Positions 1-14,400 of a stretch of DNA of 64,000 bases are shown here, piece by piece. The notes beneath the pieces were generated by a model. The model made no database searches and had not been told where the DNA came from. It saw only the letters and a list, made by a program, of their open reading frames with translations. Source of the DNA: Rotaria macrura (lineage: Eukaryota > Rotifera > Eurotatoria > Philodinida > Philodinidae); the NCBI GenBank assembly GCA_900239685.1, contig OENT01000461.1, forward strand, positions 1 to 64,000, in the 5' to 3' direction. Numbering within the stretch: position 1 is the stretch's first letter; every line of letters begins with the position of its first letter. The position numbers and the translations under genes are program-made.

Positions 1-37
1 GTTCACTTTCATGTCTGTTTCGAAAAACGACATGTAT

Positions 38-1173
38 CAGAGCTCCGAATGGGATGGGATGGGACGAGAAATTCGTCCCATGGGACAAATTTTCTTCATC
101 CGTCCCATCCCATGGAATTCAAAAGTGGGCCCATCCGATCCCATCGATTTAAGAATCGGCCCATCGCATCCCATGGGATCAATTTAAAAAAATTTTCGTC
201 CCATCCCATCCCATGGGATTTTCCTGCAATATAAAATTTTATCGTTTATCAAATATATTGCAAAATTTTCATATTGCTGAAAGCTCTTCTATTTTTTTCA
301 ATTTTCAAATACAATCTATTTTAACAAATAGAGGAAGAATTAGATTAATTTCCTTATATCCTCGACAACACTAAAAAAGTAATTAGCACAACACTAATGC
401 GTTAGAATCACATTATTCTCAAAAGGACATCGACGTCTTTTTACTTCATTTCTTGCCTTTCTAATTCGTCACAACATTCGAGGATATATGAAGTCGCAAT
501 TTTTCATCAAGGAACTTTTCTGAAGCTATAGAATTACATAGTAAGACTGAGCACAGACAAGAAATTGTATTTTCTTTATGAGATTCAGAGGTACATTTAG
601 ATTCTCGAAAAAGGAAATTATCAAAATTTCCAAAGTATCCATCGACACTATTAATACACGGTAGTGAAATCAAAACATTACGAGATAATGGTATTTTCAG
701 AATTCTCGGGTATTAGATAATTTTTGGAAGCACTGAAAAATTCAGAACCCAAAGGCTTGGAATTTCCGAAACTTCCAAATTTTATTTTTTTTTATGTCAT
801 AACATTACTGGAAACTGATGAGACTATTATCTCAAAGGACTCATCATGATGATCCGGGAATAGATACATGATTGAAGAACAACCCTCAATAGAAAACAAA
901 AACGAAAAATGAGATTGATTCTTGTCAATGTCTACGAAAATTGTCTTTTATACAAAAAAATCATAATCGAAAAATCCATATAATAGTCCCATGGAACGAA
1001 TCTTTCATCCCATCCCATGGATCTATGTTTCGTCCCATGAGACATTCAAGAAAAATAATTTGTCCCGTCCCATCCCATGGATCCATGTTTCGTCCCAACA
1101 CGTCCCATGGGACATTTAGGAGAAGTAATTTTGTCCCATGGGATGGGATTGTCCCATCCCATTCGGAGCTCTG
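38..1173. mobile_element. Non-autonomous hAT-like DNA transposon
   Basis: The two ends are perfect 22-bp inverted repeats (38-59 and 1152-1173) beginning CAGAGCTCCGAATGGGATGG. CAGRG-type ends are characteristic of the hAT superfamily. The flanking 8-mers are acatgtat (30-37) and gtatgtat (1174-1181). They match at 6 of 8 positions, and the right copy fits the hAT target-site pattern nTnnnnAn, so an aged 8-bp target duplication is likely. Inside each end (about 50-225 and 985-1160) lie dense arrays of the self-complementary motif TCCCATGGGA and half-sites GTCCCATCC, in both orientations, resembling subterminal transposase-binding repeats. The middle (240-940) is AT-rich and holds no transposase-like reading frame, so the 1136-bp element would depend on a transposase encoded elsewhere. 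hAT assignment is inference from ends and duplication only. Confidence 0.75.
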
Positions 1174-1181
1174 GTATGTAT

Positions 1182-2141
1182 GGTACTCTGATTTATTGAA
1201 TTTTAAGTTATTTTTTCATGAAATAATAGCAGAATAGCTCCGCTTCAACTTTTTATCTTCACGTCAATATGACCGGTGACATACTTTGGTTTCTGACGAC
1301 GGTTAGCGATTTTTCTTTATTAATTGTTTCGCGATGCACAGGATGAAAGATTTTATTACTTGCAGGGGCAATGATAGAAATTATGCCTGAATATAAATTA
1401 CACGCTAACAGTGGCGAGGATACGAAAGATGTACAGAGAATATATTGAGGAAATGGATTATATATTGAATAAGCTCAGGATAAGCAGAAATACACAAAAG
1501 AGAGGAAACACGGACTACAGAAGAATCTATTTTTCCGTGCTGTCATGGGCGATTCCCTTAACATTTTCCCTTCATATTCACATGAGCAGATCACTTCTTG
1601 TATCTCCTTGCTCGGATCTCATTTGTTTAATGACATAATACACTTTCAGTAGCGGGTTAGCGACGGTAAAGCTGCGTTACTTGTATCAGAAATATTTTAG
1701 CTCGTTCTGTTTTAGAAACGATTCAAAAGAACTGTGTCTAAAACGTGACACTGCTGCGTTTAAACAGACCGAACTACTGTAAGTGCATAAGAAAGAAATC
1801 AAAGGCTTATTTTCATCTATGCTGACTTGAAAAACATGAATAGCAATAGTAGAAGAGTGTTCATGATATTTATATATATATATATATATGAGAGAAGAAC
1901 ACTTGTAGTAAAAAGATGCTGCCAACATCCATGGTTCGATGAACACGAAGAGAGACAATAGACATTCTTACAAATGTATTGTCATTTAAATTCTTTCTTC
2001 AATTTTCTTTTTTTATTTCTGTAGATAAATGAAAAAAAATTCATAAGGAAAAAATTCCACATAGTAGCAAAAAAAACAGGAAAATTTGTCACATAAAAAA
2101 AGCAAACAACAATAACAAAGTAGAATCTTTCATTTTTTTAT
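1182..2141. other. Intergenic, no gene recognised
   Basis: The stretch lies between the transposon and the 3' end of RCC1. It has short reading frames (for example 1411-1638 plus) with no recognisable family, and a (TA)n run at about 1870-1889. TTTATT near 2010-2016 is AATAAA on the minus strand, about 130 bp past the RCC1 stop, and could be its poly(A) signal. Confidence 0.5.
1870..1889. repeat. (TA)n microsatellite
   Basis: An uninterrupted TA run of about 20 bp. Similar runs occur at 34211-34228 (AP3D1 intron), 39159-39174, 46337-46353 (cyclin Q intron) and 52579-52592. Confidence 0.9.
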
Positions 2142-4954
2142 TCAATTTTCATCTTTATTTGGACTATCATGTGTAAGAAATAATGTATGCTGTGCACCAA
2201 CAGTGATAGTTTGAACCATTTTAATATCCATGAATTTCGATGACATCACTGTTGGTATTTTAATATCTTGTTGGCCATGACCATGTTGGAGTGATGTACC
2301 CGTACCAAATGAGAAAACTTTACCAGATCGATCAATAAGAAATGAAACATGATTACCACAAGCGATATCAATAATATTCGATAGATTTGGTATGAGTGTT
2401 GGTAGACTTAAATGTTGTGTTAATTTATCGATACCCAATTGACCTTCGTGATGTCGTCCCATCGCATAAACTTCACCTTAAGTGACAAAAGATAGTAAAT
2501 ATAATAGACGAGAAAATCAAAAGGAACATGAATAGTCTATTGCATTACCATCAGCAGTTAAACCAAGTGTATGATGAAGTCCACCGGAAAATTTTATCCA
2601 TTTTTTACCCTCAAGCGAAGGAATAAATGTCGGGAAATACACTGGTTCATCAGCTGGCAAACCTTTGAATTTAAAAATAATATTCACTCGTTCGGTATTA
2701 CACAAGTTTTCCTTTTCTAATTACCGAGTTGGTTAAAATTATTTAAACCCCCACCCAATATCCAATCATGACCATGAACTTTTAAGAAGAAATGATGCGA
2801 ACCAGAGAAAATATCATCAAATAATAGATTTCTAGCTTTGACTCCCGTTCGATTATAAATTATCGGTGCAGGTTTAATTAATCGATCTAAGGAAAAGAAA
2901 TCGATGAATTCTTCATTGTTTTATTTAATTCAAACTATTACCAGTGCCACCACGTAATCCATCTTCAGCTGCGTATCGATTTAATCTTGCAAGTTGACCT
3001 GTTTCACCATTACCACATGAATAGACATGTCCAGTCTCACTTAGGAACAGAACGAAATCATAACCACTGGTTAATTTAACAATTTTTTCAGGTAGAGTGA
3101 TTTCGACTGGAGTTTTAGCCATGACACCTTTTTGTACGAGACCATAGACACCAGTTGTACTTGAACGAAACGTACCCCAACCTAGTCAAAACATAGAAAT
3201 GCAGGTAAAACTTACAAGAGATCAACATCAGATATAATCTTCGAATTTCAATGACTTCAAGCCTTTCAAATACTATTGAAATCTGATGATATTATGAAGT
3301 TTTGATTTTTACTTCACTAGACTACCTTCCATTCAAAGTTTGTCATCATTTTTGAATAAAGTCTTGTAGAAATATAAGAATTTCAATTAGAATGATATGT
3401 ACTATGCAAGCTGGTCTAGGGAAATTATACGTTCGTTTATCGAGAGCTAGGTTCCTGTGCGAAATATAAGATATTAAAAATTGTGTAGCTTATGCAAATA
3501 ATCATATCATACTGTCGAGGTTATTCGATTTGAACACCATCACTGGAATATCAGTCTTCGACCTCTGAATAAGATATGATACCTAATGACAATACTTAGT
3601 TTCTACTGTGTGAAATGCTTGTCTAAAATAGTTCGAATAAAAACGTTCTCATCGAAGAAAACATGTAAAATTCGATAAATTTTCAACGAGAATCTATATA
3701 TCTTTCTCAGCACCTTTGTATTTCTACAGTAGATATTACTAAATTTGTCGAATATCTTGATAAAGACTTATTTATTAGTTTAGTGTGTATCTAAATCCTA
3801 GACAAACTTTGTTTGCCACCATTGAGAACTGCATCTAGTCGAAATATGAAGTAGAACAGTTGTGAATATATTGTATTCTTTACAAGCAAGTTTCTAATGA
3901 CTATTTTATAGAAGATTCTGTTTCGGAGAAATACTTCTGAAGAAAATATTCTTCATACTTCAGCCTGTGAAATGTTCATCATAGACCATGCAGTAAAGTG
4001 TTACAAAAACGTTAACATCGAGATTGCAACGAGAGTATTCCGATAATTTGATTTCTCTTATAGTAAAATGAAGCGTCATACGAAATTCCAATTCTTTCTC
4101 AAACTTTGAAATATTGATAAATATGACAGGAAAAAATTTTTTCTATTTACCATAAACTTTTCCAGCATCCGATAATACTAATGTATGACTGTCGCCAGCA
4201 ACAACTTGAATAATTTTTTCTTGACTTGTATCCATAACACCACTCATGTCAACTAATCCGAATTGATCAGCTTGATCATCCTCATCATCATCATTAGTAG
4301 AATCGATTCTCCCCAATGCATGTTCATCATTACAGCCAAATGTATAAATTTGATTTTTTTCTGTAAGACACACGGAATGAAGTGGACCAGTGGCTATTTG
4401 TACGACAAGTTCAGGTATTGGAATAGGTTGTGGATTTTGTCGTTGACTTATAGCACTTTTGAGACCTAGTTGTGCCATGCCATTATCACCAACGGCTAAT
4501 ACTTGACCACCAATGGGAAGAGAAAATGATGGAAACGAGACATTTATGACAGATGATGCAGATGGAGTTTTTGCACGTTTTTTTACATTTGTTGTATAGT
4601 CATCTGAAAGAAAAAATCAAGATAGCTCATAGTTTTTGTCCTTATTCGTAGTTTAGAAGAAGTATACTTGTCAAGTGAACGACTTCAGGGGCTGGCCTAG
4701 TACGTTTCTGTGGATGATGATCACCGTTTTGTAAATCTGTCAATGAAATTTATTCTTTTTCTATATTCAAGAATTAAATTGAACTAAGCATACCATCTTG
4801 ATGATCACTGTCTTCTAGTGTACGTTTTTTGGATTTAGTTGCTGGTACTTGTTTCGGCTTTGTTGATGATCGACCAGATTTTGTTCGAGCTAGAGTTGCA
4901 AAAGAGCTACATTAGGATTGTGAGTAGAGTGAGTCATGTACCTGAAGTGGGCAT
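2142..4954 (-). CDS. RCC1: RCC1, regulator of chromosome condensation (Ran GEF)
   Basis: RCC1 is the chromatin-bound guanine nucleotide exchange factor for Ran and makes the nuclear Ran-GTP needed for transport and spindle assembly. Eight exons join in frame: 4954-4942, 4889-4794, 4736-4668, 4603-4151, 3181-2942, 2886-2725, 2662-2549 and 2476-2142. They encode about 493 residues; human RCC1 has 421. The extra length is a basic N-terminal tail (about residues 1-80) with KSKKR and KKRAK stretches, which in RCC1 act in nuclear import and DNA binding. The seven-bladed propeller follows, with blade repeats such as GCNDEHALGR, CGNGETGQLAR, GGGLNNFNQLG and ACGNHVSF. The C-terminal exon aligns well with the end of vertebrate RCC1. 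An acidic insert (DDDEDDQAD) sits in an early blade. The intron 3182-4150 is 969 bp and holds nothing recognisable; the rest are short. Identity is confident; the first two exons rest on splice-phase fit only. Confidence 0.93.
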
Positions 4955-6589
4955 TGTTGATCAAACAAAAAGTATTTTATAATCTAAAGGTTGACCATAC
5001 ATAAAGAAATAATTAAAAAAAACTGACGATTGCAAATTATTTATTGTATAGGCGCATCAATTCATCAACTACTCAAGAGTAGAGAAGAAAGTTTTGCGCC
5101 ATCATGTGTCATTAGCAATCGAAGAACTTATAAAAATTATTTACTTCTTGCAACTTTCACCTTCAATCGTAATCATGATAAACAAAGAACATTCAGTAAC
5201 GAGTCATAAACTGTCGTATACATAAAAGTAAATAAATCAAAAGCTTTCTAGATGTCGCATTGTATCGTGGATAGTTTTTATCTAGATGTTCGAACTTCGA
5301 ATAATACAATACACATTGAAATAGAAAAAGATTGTTTTTAAAAATAGGCACATCTTTGTATGTTTTATTTAAGTTTTTGAGTACTTATTTAAAACTTCCA
5401 TATATCTAGCGATGACATATAGAAATCACTTTACCGTTAGTTATAATGAGTGATCTCATCAAGCTGAATTGGAATACATTTTCAGCAATGAAATATGACT
5501 CATTTCATAGTATATTGTCAATACACATGTTTATTTACTTCATAGTAGCAAATTCATAGCTACATTCTACAATACAGCGACATGTGATGATGAGATCATA
5601 TGAAGTATTGCTGCCGTAACATCCATCAACATATCATGACATTCGATGTGATAACTTTAGGTTCTAGGGCTATATATCAAGTAAACGGATAATTGTTTAC
5701 AGGAGACATTTTACATCAGCAGACACTATACTAATACACTAGAAACCTGTTTTGAGCAAGAATGATTTTAAAAAGTATTCAATGAGATGAAATTATCATT
5801 GATTGAACTATGCTAGGTAGTCTATGTGATTTTCATATTTTCAGGATCTTTCTATTAGTCGTATAATCACATCATCATTGCTAGTAAAACTCTACCCGAT
5901 GATGTTGATAGAATTGTATACAATAACATGTTGCAAATGTTATCATTTTTCTTCGTTCTTGCGATTGGAGAGAAACAGAAATCTATGCTATAACACTCTA
6001 GCCGAATCCACCATTGATAGGGTCACTATTCAGTAATATTAATATTGCAAATATTGACAACAAAAATCAATAGAAATAGGATACAAACTTAGTGCAATAC
6101 ATTACTGAATAGAGCTGTATGAAAGATCTAATTCATCGAACTTAACATAGCAGAAAAATAATGCATATATTAGTGTCGTTTACATACATAATATGTTTTC
6201 TTTCGATGATTAAATAAACAGTATTATTTATAATCATAGTTGACTGCTTCGTCGAACTTTAATAAGGCGCATTGATGTAGAAATAAAACGGATCAAGCAT
6301 TGTTAATATTTTTATTTCTTAGCATACACTATTACTTCCGATGTAAAAAGTTTATGAGTGAATAAAATAGTTCATATTTTCATACAAATTTAAGTTGCTT
6401 TATTTATTCATGTCCTTATGCCATGAATCATTTTATTTTTACTAGTTGCTATGATTATGAATATGCATATTCTGGCACAAAATGATAAAATAAATTTTCT
6501 GCATTAAAGATATTTGATTGGGGAATACTACTACATCGTTATGACTATCGACTACATGGTTAAATGCATAATAGAGGTTGACTATAGAG
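4955..6589. other. Intergenic between RCC1 and glycogen phosphorylase
   Basis: About 1.6 kb of AT-rich sequence with no reading frame of note on either strand. It must contain the RCC1 promoter at the high-coordinate side of 4955 and the phosphorylase 3' UTR; TTTATT near 6402 (AATAAA on minus) is a candidate poly(A) signal. Confidence 0.5.
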
Positions 6590-9500
6590 TTAGTTCTTCG
6601 CTGATTCCGCAAGCGATTGTGTTGAACCATGTGTAGCTTCACCTTCATGTTTTGTACCAGGTCGACCTTCATGTGGATTTGGTAATGGTAGAAGTGTTGG
6701 TTTGACATTCCAAATTTCACGAGCATATTCTGCAATAGTACGATCACTTGAGAATTTACCCGAAGCGGCAATATTTAGAATGCTTTTCTTCGTCCAGGCC
6801 ATTGGATCCTAACGTAATAGAAAACAAAATCATTTTAATAAACAATCTATACATGAAAAGAGAACGAACTTTGAAGAGTTCACCAACGCTGTCTTGACAT
6901 TTAATATAACTTTCATAGTCTGCCAAAAGCATATAACTAAAAAGACGTATGAATGAAAAAGAAACAATTTTTCATCGCTGTTCGTTCATATCAGTAAGTA
7001 AACTTACTGATCACCATGGTCACATAATAAACTGTGGACAACATCATGAAATAATTCAGGATTTTCTGGTGAAAAAAATCCATTTTTAATTTGATCCAAA
7101 GCTTGTCTAAGTTCTGCATTTTTTTCATAAAACTCTCGTGCACGATATCTAAATAAAAATATTATTTATATACATATGTATGAATTTCTCGTTTTCTGTC
7201 CAGATCTGTTCTTTCGAACAATGAATCAAACCAGAATATTTCAGAGGACCGATACGTACAAGTTCCTATCTATCAATCAGAAATTCCGATTGATGTTTTT
7301 CTACTCGAATTTGCTGAATGCAAAATTTCGAACTATATTATCGTTCTGATATATGAACTATTAGATTGTTTTACAAAATAAATCTTCATTCTTCTTACCC
7401 TGATTTTTTACGTTGTTCAACTTCTTCAACAGTCATACCAAATATGAATATATTGTCATTGCCAACTTCTTCAGCCATTTCAACGTTTGCACCATCCAAT
7501 GTGCAAATTGTCATTGCACCGTTTAACATAAATTTCATATTTGATGTTCCACTAGCCTCCATACCAGCAAGTGAGATTTGTTCAGATAAATCAGCAGCTG
7601 GAATAATCTGTTCAGCTAATGTTACACGATACTAGAATTAATTATTCCCTAGTGATTAGTTGTTGTGTTCATTTTAAAAACAAAGAAGGTTTTTTCTATT
7701 TACATTTTCAAGAAAGATAACTTTCAAACGATCACCAACAACTGGATCATTATTAACTATTTTACCAACACTATTGACCTAGAATCGAACGCACATTAGT
7801 AATTCCTTGAAGAATTTTAACATTTTCAATAATTACTAGTTTGATTATCTTCTTTGCCATGTGATAACCAGGAGCAGCCTATTAAAAAATGAAGCATGAG
7901 TTTTGATAAAATTAGACATAGGCATGTCAAAATAGTCGTAGTATTGATCGGTTGGAGAAATCAACGATCTAAATTCATATGTGAGTATAAGCAACTGTGA
8001 AAGATCCATGAGACACTTTATTAAATGCATTATCGTGTACGTGCATGGAAGGTATGGATATCTTTTGTTTTTATATTTAAAAAGAGAAGAGATTCAATAA
8101 AGTTAAATTTTATTTTTTTTACTGAGTATTATTGTCATTCGTTGATTGCATGATATTTTTATATACAATTTATGTTCTGCGAATTCTGTCGTCGAACGAA
8201 AAAAAAAAACTGAATGGACAATATTTCTGTTGTCCCGATACTCAACATGATCGATTTCTATCATCATTAAGTAACGATTGTAGCGAGCGATAGTAATGCT
8301 AACATCTGTCCTAAAAACTCAATCAATCCGTTATCATAATTTAGGTCAATCACAGTTCTAATATGTTATTCAACAAGAAAAACATCGTTGAAAATTTTTT
8401 GTTTGTTACAGAAAAAATAACCTTTAAAAGATACACTTTGAACTAATTATATGTCTGTCTTTGATTGATTTCGTTCTTGCATCAACACACAGAATAGAGC
8501 ATTGTGTTGTCATGGAAGATTTATTTCCATTATTTACTTTGTTCTGGATACTATTAGGATTACATGCATTCATCTTTGTTCTCCGATGAGAGAAACTTTC
8601 ATCATCAATCAGGTCGTATAATACAGAACGATATCGGATGGGTCACTTCGAACCTTTCTCTCTTGTCTAGTTTTTATGCATTATCAACATTGACGATTTC
8701 GAGTTGCGACAAGAATTATATTTGTCTTTCTATTTCGAAAAATATCACGGAACCGAACTTATAAAATCTTAAACATCTAACCTTTCCACCAATCATAACT
8801 GTTCTTGGGACAAATTTTCCATTAGGATTAGCTCGAATTCGATTGTATGCAGTAATAACATGTAAAATATTTAATAGTTGTCGTTTGTACTCATGAATAC
8901 GTTTAACTTGCATATCATAAATTGACATTGGATTTATTTTTTGATTTTGTGTTTTCAAAAGCCATTCAGCTAAACGTTGTTTATTTTCTTGTTTAACACG
9001 TTGAATATCTCTAACAAATGCTTCATTATTAACAAATTCTCTTAAACTTTTAAGATGATCAAGATTAGTTATCCAATCTTCTCCGATTTTCTAAAAATGA
9101 ATAGAATAATTTTTGTTTTTGTCGGGAAAATTTTTATTCTTTCTGAAAAATTTTACTTCAGCAATGGCATCACTCAAATTAGGATTGCTTAAAACAAGCC
9201 AACGACGTGGTGTTATACCATTTGTTTTGTTTTGAAATTTTTCTGGTGATAATTCATAAAATGATTTAAAACTAAAATCGAATTTAATCAATAGTTTTAT
9301 GTCAACAGGACAAACGAATCAATATATACAGAGTTGTTTTAAGAAGGTCCGAATGAATTTTTGCAACACCATTGACTGCATGAGATCCCTTGAAAGATAG
9401 GTATTATTTTTTAGATCAATCAAATCTCTGGTGGATTATTGTTCTACTTACGACAATAGCCAAATAAGCCATATTTATGCGTTTCTCACCATCTTCCTCA

Positions 9501-11419
9501 ACGATAGATAAGTCTCGAAGACGATTACAATCGCCTGGATAGATAGCAGCAACTTCCTAGGAGAATTCGAATAAAATATTCGTTTCGTTTTGTTACTTCT
9601 CCAAGAATTAACAAAGAAAAAGATGTGGAAGATTTTTACTTGAAGATGTTGTAAATTTATTTCGAAAATAATTTGTAAATGTCGTGGTAAAACATGTTGT
9701 AACAGACCAACAGTCCATCGCTCAACGGCTTCAGGCATAAGTGTATGATTAGTATAAGCACATGCTTGCTTGGTTATTTTCCATGCTTTATCCCAAGGTA
9801 AACCTTCAATGTCAACTAATAGACGCATTAATTCAGCAATAGTTAGAGCTGGATGTGTATCGTTAAGTTGTATAGCAACCTGATTTTGTGTAGGAAAGAA
9901 AAAAAACATTTGAACTTAGTTATGAATAATCTTTCAATAAATTACCTTATCGGGAAACGTACTGAAATCATCACGAACTGCTGAAGAAGAACCGAATTTT
10001 GAATGTTTATATCGACGAATGATATCAGATAAAGTAGCAGCAACAAGAAAATATTCTTGTTTAAGACGAAGTTCTTTTCCTTGACTATACTAAAACAAGA
10101 ATGTATGATATAGTACTTGACGAAAAACATATCGACGAAAAACAAAACATTTTACATTGTCATTCGGATATAGAACTCGTGTTACATTCTCAGCTAAACT
10201 TTGATCACTAACTGCATTGAGATAATCTCCATCGTTGACTAAAGAAAAAGAAATGAAGAAATAACCTAGGAGAAAAACAAACAGAATGTGAAGAAACAAA
10301 CAAAATTGAAAGTTGAATTTTTGAGCAGCTTTTGCACTCCATAACCGAAGTGTATTAACAACCTAGAAATTGAAAGTTTGTACTCATGTTTTATTTGATA
10401 AGATTTATCCATTACATTGTTATTAAAACCAGGAATAGGAGTATCGTATGGCATAGCCATGATGACCTTATTTGAAAAAGACGAGGATATATTCATTTCT
10501 CTTTTTTATTTTATATAAATTTTTAAATTTAAGATACCTTCGTATCGACCCATTTCGGTTTTCCATTTTGATCCACAACACGACCATATAGATTAACTGG
10601 TATTTGATATTCAGGTCGAGGAATTTCCCATGGATTTCCGTATCGTAACCTGAATAGATTTATTTTCATGGAAAAAATAATAACAGTATCGCCATGTGTC
10701 TAATTACCAATCATCAGGTTCTTCACATTGAAATCCATCTTTAATTGTTTGTTGAAAGATACCGAATTCATAACTGATTCAAAAATAAAAGAAAATAAAG
10801 AAAAAAGAAAATACAACATTTATATTTCTACCGTAATCCATAGCCGTAACCAGCAAGTCCAAGTGTTGCCATTGAATCAAGAAAGCAAGCAGCAAGTCGA
10901 CCAAGACCACCATTACCTAAGCCAGCATCTTCTTCGAGTTCTTCTAATTCTTCAATTGATAAACCAAACTAATTCAATTACAAAAAAAATGAATTAAAAA
11001 ACAAAAACACGAAGTATAAAATAAACATTCATAGTTTGTAAAAAAAAATTTCATACTTCATACAAAGCTTCATCTAATTCAGATTCAATACCAAGATTAA
11101 TCATAGTATTGGATAATGATCGTCCCATATAATATTCCAATGACAAATAGTAAACACGTTTTGGGTCAGTTTCATAATAATGTTGTTGTGTGCGAATCCA
11201 TCGACCCACAAGATGATCACGTACAGTGTATGCAGTTGATAAAAAGTAATCACGGTTTGTAGCTACATTACGATCTTTAACAATAGTAAAATGTAAATGA
11301 CGATTGAATGTTTTCTTAACGGATGCTACGTTTTCCAGTACAGGTAAACCACGAATGGATATTTGTTTACGACGATCTTTATCCGATAAAGGAGTTTTCG
11401 ATGATGATGAACTTGACAT
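6590..11419 (-). CDS. PYGL: Glycogen phosphorylase
   Basis: This cytosolic enzyme releases glucose-1-phosphate from glycogen using pyridoxal phosphate. Many short exons follow the animal muscle/liver/brain enzyme almost residue for residue over about 850 residues. The N-terminus keeps [11 protein letters not shown], so the serine phosphorylated by phosphorylase kinase (Ser14 in vertebrates) is present. Other landmarks in order are [105 protein letters not shown], the cofactor-lysine segment [15 protein letters not shown] (Lys680 equivalent) and [18 protein letters not shown]. The tail after the last helix is longer than in vertebrates and polar. An intron of about 0.9 kb follows the VMIGGK exon (near 7890-8780). 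Animals have one to three paralogues, and the sequence does not assign this to liver, muscle or brain type, so the symbol is nominal. The start at 11419 matches the family N-terminus. Confidence 0.96.
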
Positions 11420-14400
11420 GATTCAAGATTTTCTTTTTACAAAGTTCCAGTTACTGATTATCTGAAATCTAAAATGTAGACAAAAATAACGAACAAACAT
11501 ACTACAAGCAAATGCAAAAAGAATCTAGAGTTTACTATGATAGTCGTGTAAAAAATACTCCAATGTCTTGGCTTCAATAGTAGCTTTTCGAGCGCGAGCG
11601 AGTGAGAGAGGCAGACTGAGGAAAAAGAGGAAAAAAAACACCCAATATTCTCTATTCCTGTTATTACAGAGAATATGCAAAAACCCATTTGTCCCTTTCT
11701 ACCATCTCATTGCATGACGTGTTCTCTAACGTCTAAAGTACGAGATGTATAAAAATAGAGCAAGAATTATTGCTGCATAGAAAAACGACGGTCGTTTCAG
11801 AAAGAATAAAGGAAAAGAAAAAGCTATGGCAGAAAAAAATACATGCTTGTCAACGTTGCTTGCAGACACGCAGCAAAAAACTAAGGACATATCAATCGTA
11901 GCATGTACTTAACGAACAGAAGAAAAAATCTTAACTGAGTTTTTTCAAGTAAATTTAACAAATGATTTAGTCGATGGAAGAAGAAGAAAACGAAACGAAA
12001 TCCTAGATTTTTAATGTTGAAAAGTTTGATGTACTTATGTTTCTATATTTTTAGTTCAAATTTATCGAATAATATAATAGCTATCGAAGAAAGTTTGTTT
12101 ATTGTTTCATTCGAACTCATTTCTTTATTAAGTACTTTCTATGCATTGCCACATATAATGGGTACCGATGAGTACTGAAATGGACAATAATCAAGGCAAA
12201 CGTTTGAAACGAAATCAATCATTAGTTTAATAAAGAAAACAAAGGACCTTTTTCTTTATCAATTGACAATCAACAGAGCATGATGTCTGACTGTAGGATT
12301 TCATAAAATTATTATATTTGAATAACATGTGATCGTTTTACGCGTTTTCTTTGCAGTAATCATTTATGAATATTTTTTTCTTCCTTCCTTACAAATTACA
12401 AGCAAGAAGAGAAACTAAAAATAACGAAATAGGGTTATTTCAATGATCCTGAAAAATTATTAAAATACAGAGAATTTCTTTCATGAACACTTCTATGTCA
12501 ATCAACGATGCACACAATTTTTACTGCTTCTTGTTTGAAATTAGAAAAATAACTGTTTCAATCTCTAGGGATTTTATCTGCAAGCACACAATTTATAAGC
12601 TATTCATTCATATAATGAAAAATATAATGCTCGAACTCTGTTTACCTTGCTATTCTTCTATTGAATAGATAAACTACTAGCTACTTAGATGCTTTAGAGA
12701 TTTGAATAGGATAGAATTTATGTTTCTCAGTTTGTTTCTGAAAATAGATTAGTAACAGATGGTCTGAATTTGCTAATTGGTGAGATCTATTATTAACTTA
12801 GCTTCTTCAGAGAACTGAAATATTAATTTGTCGCACGCCTAGAAGTAGATCTGAATTAATTTACATTTGAATGTGAAATATCTCGTAGTGAAATTCAAAT
12901 CTGATAAGTGCATTTATTGATCAATTCGAAATTTCTGTATGTAGATTTTCACAAACGAAAGTAATCGATCGTTCTGTAGCACTGAATTCTGATTTTGTTT
13001 ATACACTAGTATCCTGTTAGTTTTCTGTTGTTATTCCTAATATAGTTCTCTCATAGGGCGAATAAGAAAATTGATGGCGAACGTCGAAAGTCATAATATG
13101 GAAGAAAACATTGAAAAACATGCCAAGAAGGAAAACGTCGAGAGAATACGATTGAATGCATAGATGTCTTTAGTATATTAGCATAGAATAGGGATACCGC
13201 TTTGCATGCTCTTTGGACTCACAATGATATAGATTCTACGCCTTTGAAGGGATTGAATTTTGTACCCTAAAAACAATGATGAAAATGCTATTAGTTTAAT
13301 TACATTCTGAATTAAATACATGGGTCGATAGTAAATGAAAATTTGAGATGAACATCTCTTCTTGATATCAATATTGCTTTTGGTTTCATTATTTCTAACT
13401 ATTTAGTTTTACATGAAGAACTTGTTCGTTGAATCGCTACAAATCAGATAGACATGGACTATAGTCTTTCATCCGTATCATTCCAAATAGAGCCAAATTA
13501 GAGTCTCGCTAAGTTAAATCTTATACTCATAAAACGTCAAGGGAATTACATAAAGCACGCATTCTATTATTAAACTACCATTCTAAAGATTTATTATAAT
13601 AATTAGTATTGTTGAAGTATATAGTAAAAAAGTTCAACTCATAATCTCTAACTTGTTTCAAAGATCGCTACCAATATACAAATGTTTTTTTCCTTACTCT
13701 ACTGACAGACTATGGCAAATATGTCAGTATATTTTCCACGGTGTGTGAGAATGTATTTGGTCTTTTGATATGCTGAATGTCTTTCCCTTCATAATCTGTA
13801 GCGTAGATTATGCAATTTCTCATAACGATTGTTACAGGTCTATCATGTTTAAATCCTTCATGAACAGTACTGTGAATATATTATTTGTCTTCTATTTGAA
13901 TGAATTTTCTCTCTCTTGAAATCTAGCCATTGGATGGACTATGTCACAATAGTAAAGTTCTAGTATTTGCTTCGTACACTTTATCTATGATGTTCGTGAT
14001 TCATAGAGATTGTGATTTAATTCTGTATGCAATCAGTTATTTGTGTTTTCTATTTACAATAAAATGTTACATTTCTGCACAAGATATCATATATCAAAAA
14101 TAGAAAAAAATAAATAATTCTATAACAAATTGAAGCGACGTGTCCTTGCCTGAATCCTAGAAAATAGTTAAAAAATATATCAGCAGCGATTACGTATAAA
14201 TATCTTTCGCTGGATTATCACCGATGTTTCAACATAATTTACGGAGTCATTGGTATCAGCGACAAAAAAGGAGTTAATCCATTGAAGAATACATGTAGAC
14301 GAGTAATGTTTTGTGAAAGAAAACGGAAAAAGAAGTGACAGTATGCTAATTCGGATCAGCTATTTATCGGTATCCACTAGAATTTTCTTGCAATTTCTCT

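Noticed and set aside
1411-1638. 75-codon plus-strand frame beside the transposon
   Set aside because: No recognisable family, no transposase motif, and it lies outside the inverted repeats.
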